NCBI GenBank assembly: GCA_013407085.1
Contig: JACCGJ010014089.1
Coordinates: 1-64,000 of the forward strand
Length of the DNA: 64,000 bases
Source: Atriophallophorus winterbourni
Taxonomy: Eukaryota > Platyhelminthes > Trematoda > Plagiorchiida > Microphallidae
Direction: 5' to 3'
The notes under the pieces were generated by a model. That model ran no database searches. It was not told where the DNA came from and was given only the letters and a program-made list of their open reading frames with translations. Made by a program: the position numbers and the translations under genes. Positions 40,136 through 50,125 of this stretch are shown here, one piece after another (position 1 is the stretch's first letter; each line of letters starts with the position of its first letter).

Positions 40136-40610
40136 TTGATTTTTAAGAATGCATCACATCCGCTAATTTGTGTTACTTGGCACTTTTATCCAGCTCGTTA
40201 CTTGTGCTAAGTGATCATGAGGATGAGGATGTGCTGATTTCCTAAAGCATGCCATATCTTTGAAAAGAGATTATTCAACATTTTATGCATTTAATCATGT
40301 GCAGGGATGAAAATAATACATTCCATTAAGATGGTACGAGCTTCAATTCGCAATTCCATATTTGCACTATGTGTGACGTGTGTTGCATCGCATAACACCG
40401 TCAGCCAATTTTTAATGTTACATGACTTCATGCTATACCAATTGGGATGTTAATCTATAGACAGATGTTGCTAGCATTAAGTTATTTGCTAGAGATGTGT
40501 TGCAGCATTTGTTATGATGAACATTCTTCCCACCGCCACTACCCGATTTAGTGTTGATATAGAACTAGTGATGCATCCATACACATGAATATGTTAAAGA
40601 ATTAACGTTT
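40136..40610. other. no recognisable feature
   Basis: AT-rich, no coding or repeat signal recognised. Confidence 0.35.
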
Positions 40611-40611
40611 G

Positions 40612-40830
40612 TTTGAAACCAGATTTTTATTAATAATTTGTATATGACATTCGGGAAGTAGGCTTGAATCGCCCTACCTGTTGCTCTGTTATTGCCTCAC
40701 ATCTGGGTTCAGACAAAAATGTACTATCCGGTTGTTATTGGAATGTTGGATATTATTCCAAACAGTTATCGGTGCTGCATTCCACCAATTATGGGTCAAC
40801 GTTAATAATGATATCCAAACCAGCAATGCA
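40612..40830 (+). repeat. TIR-element end plus hammerhead-repeat tail
   Basis: Starts TTTGAAACCAGATTTTTATT, one terminus of the 238-bp element. After about 100 bp it continues with TTGTTATTGGAATGTTGGATA, ATTCCAAACAGTTATCGGTG and CACCAATTATGGGTC, the same tail seen near 16.0 and 29.3 kb. The association of the two blocks recurs at all three sites. Confidence 0.6.
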
Positions 40831-40839
40831 GCGGTTATC

Positions 40840-42183
40840 GGTACTATCCGATTACCGAAGTCACCGAATTACGAAGCCAATGTTCCACGACCGCTTAAAC
40901 TGGCCATTTTGACCACTACTATAGTAGACACCATGCTTAACAATTGCAACAAGTATAGATACAAAGTTCCACGAGAGGTCAACAATATCAGTAAACACAT
41001 GAAAACCGGAGATTCTTGGTAATGAGCACAGCTACACTGGGGATCCTGATTAAGAAAACGGATATCGACCGACTCTATCGGAGTCGGAGATGTAATATAC
41101 CCATTAACAGCCGAAACAACTGAATGCTGGAAATCCTACCGTTTGTTGAGGAAAAGTTCACTAATTTTTTAAAGGAGGATGAAGACCAGGAGCAAATCAA
41201 TCTGGTGAATAATATTGAACGATTGAACGAAACCCGAAGCTCCTTTTCCAGATCGTGAACGGGAATGCCAGGGTAAATTCAGGCGTTTCCGTTATACTCA
41301 CAACGACTGGAACTACATCCACTGCTCTCGGAGTCGCAAAAGAACTCGCTCAATTTTAATAATGTGTATTCTACCCTAACAAGCGCTTATGAATGCCTGC
41401 GTTCTGAAAAAAAATAACTCAATACGCGAAATTGCTGTGATACCCCAGAGAGTTCTGGTAAGGATACTCGGTTTATATAAAATGAAATCCCCGGGTGTTG
41501 ATGGAAGAACAGATTTCCTTCAAGTAAATGCGGCCATGCTCTATTGTCACCACACTCTGATCTTTTCAACCTTCTACTTCGTTGTAGCAAGGAGGCTACT
41601 GACCTCAAAACCGATACGATGTGATTAACTACAGACCAGTCACATTGTTGCCAGCGGTTTCTAAACTTCTCGAACGATTTAAAGATGATTTGCAAATTAT
41701 CAAACACTTTGAACAAAATGAGCTTATTTCCATCGCACAGCACGGATTCAGGATAAGACACTCCTGCCTCACAGATCTTAGATAGTTATTGATTACTGGA
41801 ATCGAGCCGTGGATAATGGATACCCTATCAATGCTTGTTACTTGGATATGTCGAAAGTTTGTGAGTGTGTTAACAACAGCCTACTGCTATAAAAACTAGA
41901 GCAGCTCGAAGTGGGTGGCAGAGTATTGGCCTAGAAACAAGATTATTTGACTGGTAGAGTTATCAGTGTTAGAGTTGATGGGGCAGTAGAAGTAGCCCAG
42001 TAGAGGATACAAGTGGCGCTCCTCAAGTCTTAGTCTTGTGGCCAAAAATCATCCTCGTATACACGAACGATATACGTGATATCCTATGCAGGAAAACATT
42101 TTATTTGCGGATGACATCAAAGTCTGTACTAGCGTAGGCACCATAGAAGATTGCCAAATTCTACAAAATATTTCGAAGCACTT
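40840..42183 (+). mobile_element. decayed CR1-like LINE with large internal deletion
   Basis: Plus-strand remnants include an ORF1-end block (NYEANVPRPLKLAILTT, like 49845-49900), the RT entry YKMKSPGVDG near 41480-41500, YRPVTLLPAVSKLLERF near 41630, SIAQHGFRIRHSCLTDL near 41730, and FADDIKVCT near 42110. The endonuclease is mostly missing and stops abound. The 5' LTR of a Gypsy element begins where the LINE is cut off at 42184. Confidence 0.7.
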
Positions 42184-42257
42184 TGTGGAGTGGCTGTCAG
42201 CATGAATACTCATTGTCCAATCAGAATGCAGTAGCTGTCAGTGTATCTATCTATGTA

Positions 42258-42500
42258 TTCTAATTCCCTTGCACGGATGTGCAATCGTGCAGCATTTCTG
42301 TGCTGTGCGGCTAACATCGTGCTAAATTGTTTGGCCACTGGTAATGAGTTGCACGCTGAAACAGGCTGGAGTCTCACTACCATTTCTATTTCCCCCTCAT
42401 ATCTGTCTAGGCCTGGGCAACCTGACAGTATCTTAGCCCTCGTGCAGTCTCTGACTGTGCGGCACTTTGCCTGGATCAGGCTTGTGCTTTCATACCATTC
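42258..42500 (-). repeat. SINE-like repeat inserted in the Gypsy 5' LTR
   Basis: Complete unit in reverse orientation: GTGCAATCGTGCAGCATTTC, GTGCTGTGCGGCTAACATCG, GGAGTCTCACTACC, GCCTGGGCAACCTGACAG, GCGGCACTTTGCCTGGATCAG, GCTTTCATACC. The 3' LTR copy ends before this point, so the insertion cannot be dated by comparison. Confidence 0.75.
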
Positions 42501-42594
42501 TAATTCCCATCAATGATTCATATCTTTGTTGACGTGTAGTGAATACACATGTGTCGCTCTGATCTTGACATTCATACATGGTGACGAGGGTGAT

Positions 42595-43005
42595 CGACGA
42601 GAAAATGTCGGATAGAACTGACAACGGCCGTTTTAGCGGCTTTTATGTTCGACCACCGGCAACACTCACAATGGAAGGTGATGAATGATTGGCAGAGAGA
42701 CGGAAACTGTGGAAGCAACAGTTTAGCTACTTTCGGACGTTGGCGTACCTGACGAATACCGATAAATCGTATCAAATGGCGATGCTGAAGAATGCGCTTG
42801 GTGTTCAGGCGACGAAGTTCATACAGTGTTTCAACTTTGATGAGAACGAAGACGCAGACGACTGGGAAACAATCTTCGCGTAGCTCGGAGTATATTGCCT
42901 CGGTCAAGTGAACGATACATTTGAACGATATAAATTTAATCGTCGCGTCCAAGATGCCGATCAGCCAATCAAACATAAAAATGATCCAGAGCCTCTAAAC
43001 GAAAT
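42595..43005 (+). pseudogene. Ty3/Gypsy gag fragment
   Basis: The frame reads MSDRTDNGRFSGFYVRPP, a stop, then LAERRKLWKQQFSYFRTLA, MLKNALGVQATKFIQCF and ADDWETIFA-stop-LGVYCLGQVNDTFERYKFNRR. The W-K-QF-YF, A-LL-LG--A and Y----N-ERY-FN-R pattern is typical of Gypsy gag in invertebrates. Two in-frame stops and loss of everything downstream make it non-functional. Confidence 0.7.
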
Positions 43006-43039
43006 TAATTTGCGCAACCGCACAGTACGTAAGTTCATT

Positions 43040-43054
43040 TGAAAAACGGAAGGA
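43040..43054 (+). other. polypurine tract before the Gypsy 3' LTR
   Basis: The purine-rich run TGAAAAACGGAAGGA directly precedes TGTGGAGTGG at 43055, exactly where a plus-strand primer tract belongs. Confidence 0.6.
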
Positions 43055-43125
43055 TGTGGAGTGGCTGTCAGCATGAATACTCATTATCCAATCAGAATGC
43101 AGTAGCTGTCAGTATATCTTTATCT

Positions 43126-43696
43126 GTAATCAAATTCCCACACACATCGAGCAAGTGTTTTAGTGGATGTCCTTCGGTAGACACAATTCCATAAATCAGA
43201 ATAATATCGCGCCGCATCCTCCTTTGGGTAAAGTCGCATAGACCCTGACGTGGCAATCTTTCGGTATACGGAACATTGCTCTATGATAGATTTTATCGAG
43301 GAGAGCAATATATTTTCGCAGCCAAGGAGCCCAGACCTCTACCGCATACTCCGTCGTAGGGCGAAGGTAGACATTCATTTTCTTTGGTAACGTTACCAGA
43401 GAGAATCTTCCAAATATTCTTCGAAAGATACCCAACAATTTGTTTGCCAATCGACGTATGTTCTGTCAGTGCGCTGTGCTCTTCAAGTTTACGCTAATAC
43501 ACTCCAAGATATTTTTCTAACGAGCTCCATGCTAGGTTTTCAGTTACCAATCCATATGTCCAAGGAACATTCTTGCCAAGATGGAGCATCTTACATTTCT
43601 GTATGTTGAATGACATGTCATTCATGACCGCCCAATTCGACACGCTGTCCAAATCCATTTGCAGTTTCTCACAATCGTCTGCAGAACTTATTGGCG
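43126..43696 (-). mobile_element. CR1-like LINE fragment (RT from catalytic motif to tail)
   Basis: On the minus strand: SVSNWAVMNDMSFNIQKCKMLHLGK, ENLAWSSLEKYLGV, then a gap and RRIFGRFSLVTLPKKMNVYLRPTTEYAVEVWAPWL. This is the same family as the copy at 25.8-26.6 kb. It starts at KIWTPISSADDCEKL and is cut on that side by a hammerhead-repeat fragment. Confidence 0.78.
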
Positions 43697-43765
43697 TCCA
43701 AACAGACAGAAACCGGTCGTGGTATGTAAGGGATGTTTTGAGCACCACAATATATTGGTAACCAG
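43697..43765 (+). ncRNA. 3' half of a hammerhead repeat, truncated at a LINE junction
   Basis: Retains the AAACA loop, stem II right strand, GAAA, CCGG, GTC and GTGG of the ribozyme and then the GGTATGTAAGGGATG tail, but CTGATGA and the left stems are missing. The junction with LINE sequence occurs at a shared CAAA. Cannot be catalytic alone. Confidence 0.55.
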
Positions 43766-43769
43766 AGTA

Positions 43770-44660
43770 TTATTTCAAAAGTGGAAACAATTCATTGATA
43801 TGAATCATATGGTTTGAATTGTTATAAGTATTTAATGCACCAATCCATATTTTAGTAAAAGGTTTTTCAATATTAAGTTTGTAAAGCTTTGTAAATTTTG
43901 TATAGTTATTTGCAGTTTAGTTGAAATTAAATAAATAGAATTAGTTTCTCAGTTTTGATCAGTAGATTATCATTAATTATATATTTCAATGAGTATCCCA
44001 TTGAAGGCAAAAGTTTAACCCAACATAATATAGAATTTGCTCAATTCTACTGATTTCTATTCTCTATTTTCCTTAGGTCAATGCCTTGTCAACCTGACCA
44101 CAACAACATCACCATTACCTGGATCAGGCTTGTGCTTTCTTACATACGTACAATCTTATATTGATAATTTTTAATTAGCTATCCTTGTAAAACACGACGA
44201 GAGTTATTATGAGTATGTCTATGATCTACGTACGAAATATTAAAACATTCAAAATACAGCAGAAAGTGAATGCAGGATGTTTATTGTGCGGTTTTAAAGC
44301 TTTCGTTACAAAGTTGTACAAAACGTACAGGCACGTATTGCAACGAAAAATTTAGTCAAACTTCACGAATTTAATCGTTTCTCATCGATGGCGAAATCTG
44401 AAATGTAACAAAAATATCCGTAATTAGTATATTGCTGGTTATTTCGCATCAAGACTCAAGCACATACACGCAAAAACAGAAGAAATATATCCCGCCACCA
44501 TTAGATTTTCCACGAAAAACATATTACGTTTTATTGGCTAAGCTGGTTTAGTGGATATCGATGTTCCAATGTGATCATAAACTATTCGTTTCTGCACGAT
44601 TATTCACAGTCTACATATTTTCACTGCCATCACTATTAAGAGTAATCGACCCAATTAAAA
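43770..44660. other. AT-rich stretch with one SINE-like scrap
   Basis: At 44105-44145 the GGATCAGGCTTGTGCTTTC end of the SINE-like unit is visible in reverse orientation. Nothing else is recognised. Confidence 0.4.
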
Positions 44661-44666
44661 ACTAAC

Positions 44667-44861
44667 CGGATATTTCGGCACCGTGGAATATAGAACGTTC
44701 GCTAAAGCAGGGAGGTTTCCGTTTTTCAAATCTCCATAGATTTTATTCGGTGTAAACCACTGCGGTTTGTTAATTCGCAGGTTGATTTTAAATGTGTCCA
44801 ATCCGTCGAGTGTGTTATCGTATTCACAGTCGGCGCACATATCTCCAAGGATCCTTTGAAT
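44667..44861 (-). CDS. orphan internal exon of an unrecognised gene
   Basis: On the minus strand a good acceptor (TTTTCACTTGCATTCAAG) opens a 195-nt, phase-0 segment of exactly 65 codons, ending at a GTTAGT donor. It reads IQRILGDMCADCEYDNTLDG near the start and NKPQWFTPNKIYGDLKNG, LPALANVLYSTVPKYP near the end. Composition is protein-like, with a C-x2-C pair and no repeats, unlike the surrounding AT-rich DNA, and there is no other copy in the window. I do not recognise the family. Partner exons would lie on either side on the minus strand. Confidence 0.4.
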
Positions 44862-45204
44862 CTTGAATGCAAGTGAAAACCAATAGGATTATGACATTTT
44901 GTGATATGTCGTTACTTTCATACATACTATCACAAATTAGCTGAAATTGACATATTGATATGATAAATTAACCTCAAGATTTATGGCTAAGAAGGCAAAT
45001 AGCTGTAATTGAAACAATTATATACATAGAAAAATGTTAAAGATGCCGGGATGCGCCACGAATTTCGAACTGAGAGCAAACGTAATTCCAATTAGGACAT
45101 GGGTAATGAAATTTCGACCAGAAATGTGTGTTGGGGTAATTTCGTCTTGCAGGTGCTTGTGTGTAAAACAGAAGCATTGAGGAATCACTGTAAACGTGAA
45201 CCGA

Positions 45205-46960
45205 CACATTATTATTCAACATAAAAATCGTTACTTTTGTTTGAAGATCATTTCATTTGGCGAGGAAACAATTTCTACCGGTAAACTTTTCCGATGTAAA
45301 TAGACACGGACTGCTAAGGTTACGACGACAGTTTGGTAAGCAATTAGGTATTCGAAGGATCAGAGATTGGAACCAATGTTAGAGAGGGGTCTCTGTGGGT
45401 GTACGCCCTATAGATTATTCGCTTTCAGGTATAGGTCAACTCTAGTGTGCTTGCGCTTGTGAGCGCACAATCATATTATTGTCAACTGCTGCTCGAAAAT
45501 TTGATTATAAGATATAGTAACCAACATAGTTGTCTTATGTTAAGTTTGCAATTGAGAGAATACCTTTTCCAACCATAGTCCTCAGCTTCTGCTGTATAGT
45601 CCACAAATGGGTGCATGTATGTACTGAATGCCTTTGACAATGAGTGCCGTGGGGAGCGTATGCAAATTCGTCTTACTGAGCCAATAACGCTACCTCGTCA
45701 CTCGTATAGTCGGCCTCGCACTGCTGACGGTTTTGCAAATTTTCGCATACCCAGATAGCGAGATTTCTCGGCGATCAACTCCGCTCAAGTGTGTGACCGT
45801 TAAGCAGGTATGAGGCGGAATGGCTTCCCAAACTTTCAACATTTTATACTTGCGGAAGTTGAATGTCAGCCTACTATGAATTGACCACTGGTGCAGCATA
45901 TTGAGGTTTGATTGAAAAACTTGGCAAACTTCAACAGAGTTGACTTTCAACCAAATTTGTACATGGTCGTCGAATAAAAGAAGTATACATCGTACTAATT
46001 GCGGTAGATCAATTATAAATATTGACAACCGCATTGGACAGCGCGTCGCTTTACTAGTTCGCAAAATTTCGTCATCTATACTGATTTTCGCTTCGTTTTC
46101 AGAATGCCAACTCAAAAACCAAAAACATTGATTTCCGTTAATGATAACACCGTGCAGGTTTTGAAGTTATAAGAAGTGAACTCAACCGAAAGCTTTATAT
46201 ATCTTTAAGTAACATGCATGTACGCGAATCACATCATCTAATGCTTGCGTCCAATCTCTTCAAGCCATGAGCATGTAAGCAAAGCCTGAGTACGTTTCTC
46301 TAAATCCATGTTATGCCCTAGGAAGAATTGCATGGCTCTCGAGGTGCCTGATGAGAATTTCACACGCGAGGCTCTCCAATACTTCAGAATCCAGTAAAAG
46401 GAGCTCCAAGAGCTATAATTGACAGGAACTGAAGGAATGACACCCTTTTACGAAGGGTGAAATAACTCCGGTTTCTCATTCAACTGCTAGGATTCCCGTT
46501 GATTGTGAGGTCTAATTACATCGCGCAGTGGGCCACAAAGATTTAGCTCACATGAATCCAGAATAGCAAGCGTTATTCCGTTATCTTCTAAGGATATGTT
46601 ATAGTTTAGCCTGCGTAAATAGTTTCGCACAATCGTAGCAGTCCCATGACAACCCCTTTGATGTTCACCTCTATTGAATCTGGCAAAGTTGTTGGCAGTG
46701 ACACATACTTTAAGCAAAACACTTTTGCATAAATTGTTACTAGGGAATCAGCTGTTTCCCTGACAATATTTGCCAATCCATCCACTGTCTGAATTGTAAA
46801 ATCACGCGGTTAAATCTTAGTCGGGTTGTTTACGATCGTGTAGAGTAACTTTGAATATTTTTCCGTATCTTCTATCAGCATCCAATGATGATATTCCTTG
46901 TCGCAGATAAGGACGTCACCCAGTTTCGGATTTTTCGAAAATGTTTCCATGATTCGTCAG
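45205..46960 (-). mobile_element. decayed LINE, second copy of the 4.9-6.5 kb family
   Basis: Matches 4870-6530 in order and spacing: the tail near 45360-45620, the CACTCGTATAGTCGGCCTCGC-type segment, the HQWSIHSRLTFNFRKYKML block near 45840-45890, ADDHVQIWLK near 45960, and the linker block SCELNLCGP near 46520-46560. Frameshifts and stops are frequent. Confidence 0.7.
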
Positions 46961-47780
46961 TTCAATTGATCCTTTGTGTATTTCATGCCGCCTTTTGGCT
47001 ATCCATTTTGAAGTGCTGGGGCAAAGTTTCATGAGTAGTTATTTTGTTCAAAGTATCTATTACAGTCCACAATTTAAGCAGAATTGATAGAGGACGATAT
47101 CTTATCTGATGTCGGCGTAAACAAATTTTTCTAGAGTAAGACGGAATAACGACGAAGAAATTGCAAACGACTCTAAAAGATTGGATGCAATCATTGAGTA
47201 TAGAATGTTGCATTCATGCCTATTACTAACATACTTAAATTATTTGATCATGCTAATCAGTTTTTACTAATTCGGAAGCTGCATCTTCTGCTTATCGATT
47301 GAAATCTGCTTGCTTAATTTACAAGATATTCGTATGAAAGCATTGTTAAAGTCAAAAGTAAATTACAAATTTTTCTGATAAATCCGAGCCACGAGCGGTT
47401 TACCACAATTTGTTCCCACAAAACGTTTTTAGAATTTATGAAGGATGTAGGGCAATTCGTATTGGATAAAATTGTTCTTATCTAACGTAAATGTTTGGCT
47501 GAAGATAAAATCTGTTAAAATCCTTTGATTTTGCAATTTGAACTAAATAAGCTTTTGCAAATCGCTGATTTTCGTTACCTGCAAGTGCAATATAATTCAG
47601 TTTGAAAACATAAGGACGTTCTCATGAGCTCCTGCTATCCCAGTGACGTAAGTCGGAGTAAGATATTCGGTTCTCGGGTTGCGGAAGTTTGAAAAACATA
47701 TGCCGTGTCCATAGGTTTGCATGCAGTATACTCTGATTAATCAGACGAATTTGCTGACGTTTCCCCAATCACTTATTGAC
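46961..47780. other. no confident feature
   Basis: A 76-codon minus-strand frame at 46983-47213 may be the 5' continuation of the LINE above but shows no diagnostic motif. The rest is blank. Confidence 0.35.
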
Positions 47781-47784
47781 AAAT

Positions 47785-48160
47785 TTACTCAACACATACA
47801 CGCAACCAGTTGTGGACTACAATGCGCGAGCTTGAGCTCTATGGTGGGAAAAAGACATCTCGCTAATCGGAAGGATTCATTGCAAGGCAACTAAAATGGT
47901 AACTGGATTCCGCAATCTACCATTTGACCATTTGGCCTCGACTTGGAATAAGCACTCTAGAACGGAAGTCCATCTAAATGACCCAATTCTGATCTACAGA
48001 CTAATCCAATCCAACTTACTTTTAGGCAACTATTTAAAATTTATTTCTATGTCGCAGCACGCAGTCGTAGCTGGACCCTTTAAATAACGCATTCCCGACT
48101 ACAGTCTCGCCAATGCTTTTTTCAGTATGATCCATCTGGAATAGTCTATATTCAGAAATT
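47785..48160 (+). mobile_element. LINE RT C-terminal fragment
   Basis: The plus strand encodes TQPVVDYNARA, WEKDISLIGRIHCKATKMVTGFRNLPFDHL and, further on, LIYRLIQ and PDYSLANAFFSMI, the CR1-type thumb and tail. An open frame of 117 codons on the opposite strand over 48034-48387 is only the antisense shadow of this and of the hammerhead remnant. Confidence 0.65.
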
Positions 48161-48264
48161 TTGTCGTCACCGCGGAAATGATTTACAAAAAATGTTAAAA
48201 CTTTTTGTTGAATAATATCGCGCTGACACCAGTTCACGTAACAGTCATCAGTGCATAAAAAATC

Positions 48265-48335
48265 CATATTTGCTTGCAGCTCCATCACACGAACACCAAC
48301 ACTGCATTCGTGCTGTTTGCATTCATCAGATAAAT
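48265..48335 (-). ncRNA. decayed hammerhead repeat
   Basis: On the minus strand the CTGATGA core, TGC/GCA stem II and AAACA loop are intact, but the GAAACCGG segment has shrunk to GAA. Downstream sequence (GCAAGCAAATATGGATTTT) resembles that after the CDC16 intron hammerhead. Certainly inactive. Confidence 0.5.
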
Positions 48336-48809
48336 ACATTACGATCGAGATTTGCACACAAGGATAGCACTTACCGTGTGGTCGCATTATTTTGAGCTCC
48401 CGATTACCCGGATATACTCTTCTTCCACTTGGACCTAAGTGGATACATTATACATTTTTGAAATCCTCTCGAATTCATCTCTCTGGAATTATCACTCTCG
48501 TAGTGGTATTCAGCAATACGTGAAATTTGTGATTTTTCGTGTTTTTCCCATTTCGGATCTATGCGTGAAAAGTTGTTGTCGCTGTTCAAGTTTCTCTAGT
48601 TATTGATACCATTCGAAGGAGCTACTTCCTCTGCATCGACTGGAGCTACCTTGAATATCCTGAGATCAAATCCCGAAACGTACTGCAGGATTGATTACAG
48701 ATTTCACTCTACTTCGTGATCACTGCAGTTAACCGTTATCACGCTATTCATTGTTGATCGATCGGTCGAAACACTACGTGTGAACAGCGTTGAAATTTTT
48801 CCTGACCGA

Positions 48810-50114
48810 ATGACCCTGAAAACGAAACAAAGCACCCCGCGGTGCGTGTGCGCGGTTTGCTGAAAGGTTGTAAGCCCCAAGGCGAGATGTGTCAGATGTT
48901 ACGACTGCTTGTCAAAGGTGCATGCAAAATGTGATAAGTCGTTGACCCCAGACGTGGTAACGATTATTAATGGAGACATTTGTCCCGGTCTCTGTTATGT
49001 TTGCCAAGTTTGCAAAAACAAACGAAAGGGGACATCTTATGAAGCGAAGACTACTGATAACATAATCGAGACACGTCTAAATGGCTTAGAATCCAGCCTA
49101 ATAACACTTAATGAACACATAATGAACGCGACAAAAATACCATTATTGCCGCACTCAGAGACCACTACCGAAAATTCAACAGAGAATTTGCCACATTCGA
49201 GCAGGCCGACATTTGCCCAGATAACTGCGCAAAATCTGACCAAAACTAAAAAGGATTCATCAGCGTTGCACACATGTCGCGCATTTCAGAAAGAAATCCA
49301 CATAGCCACAGTCAAAAACAAGGACTCAAACTATAAGCCAAAACCCACACGTATAAACCTCAGTGTGATATGTACCAACGTGACCGAGTCACAGGAAACG
49401 CTATTCGAAGCCAAACAGAAGCATGACTTAGTGGAGTGGCATAATCTTTGTAGTCAGATGAAACTGTCCCCAGTTACCCCCTCATCAATTGTTCGGCTAC
49501 ACCGTCACATGAATTCCCCCCGCAAAAATGATCCAAGTCTTTTAAAAGTAACGTTGAAATCAGCTGAGGATGTGGAAAACGTACTTTCAAATGCTCACAA
49601 GCTTAGAGATGTTTCCAATTCTACAAGTCGTATCCTTCCGGATCTATCATAGTGGGAGCGAAGGACGACAAAGAAATATCGAGAGGAAAATAATCCAAGA
49701 AGTATCGTACTTATGTGTGTTCCAGATTAAGCTGCAGACGATCCTTCTCAAAAGTTTGAGCACGATCACAAACAGTGTAAATACTTAGCTGAAAAGATCG
49801 GCGTTAAAAGATCCATACTTGTGAGCACTTTAAGGATGCCGATGTCTACAAACTATAAAGGGCAAGGTCCTAGCCCTCTAAAGCTAACCTTTTTGACAAC
49901 CGAAATGACCCATAATGTCAAACGCGAATGGAAGTCAAACAGAAGATATCTACCCCAAAACGTAAATTTAAGCTTGCCCAGGATCAAAACCGAAATTCAG
50001 CAAACGGATAGTACTGATCAACCTACGCCAAGTGTCACAGTTCAATTGGAACCTCATGCGTCACATCACAAAAACGTGAGCATTCCGGCTCTGACAGGGT
50101 CGCACCCCAAATAA
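48810..50114 (+). pseudogene. CR1-like LINE ORF1 with PHD-like zinc finger
   Basis: Starts MTLKTKQSTPRCVCAVC at ATG 48810. One TGA at codon 18 lies inside the finger; reading past it gives VSPKARCVRCYDCLSKVHAKCDK and CPGLCYVCQVCKNKR, a C-x2-C / C-x2-C / H-x2-C / C-x2-C arrangement typical of the PHD/ESI-like finger in CR1 ORF1. An uncharged Ser/Thr-rich linker follows, then a conserved C-terminal region (NLSVICTNVTESQETLFEAKQKHDLVEWHNLC, SIVRLHRHM, LLKVTLKSAEDVENVLSNAHKL), which is the RRM-like nucleic-acid-binding part. Frameshifts near 49640 and 49800 break the end. ORF1 proteins bind the element RNA. Confidence 0.8.
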
Positions 50115-50125
50115 CCTCTCATGAT

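Larger units (their letters stand above)
42184..43125 (+). mobile_element. collapsed Ty3/Gypsy LTR element
   Basis: Direct repeats begin TGTGGAGTGGCTGTCAGCAT at 42184 and 43055, marking two LTR starts. The first LTR runs to about 42578 (ends ATACA) and contains a SINE-like insertion. The second is cut off at about 43125 by a LINE. Between them lie a gag fragment and a purine tract only; all of pol is deleted. Confidence 0.75.

Noticed and set aside
45037..45222. Open frames on the minus strand and a short plus-strand frame starting MPGCATNFELR that faintly recalls a THAP finger
   Set aside because: The zinc ligands and spacing of a THAP domain are not met, and part of the stretch belongs to the 3' end of a LINE family also present near 4.9 kb.
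48034..48387. 117-codon cysteine-rich open frame on the minus strand
   Set aside because: It is antisense to a LINE RT tail and runs through a decayed hammerhead repeat, so the frame is an accident of two repeats.
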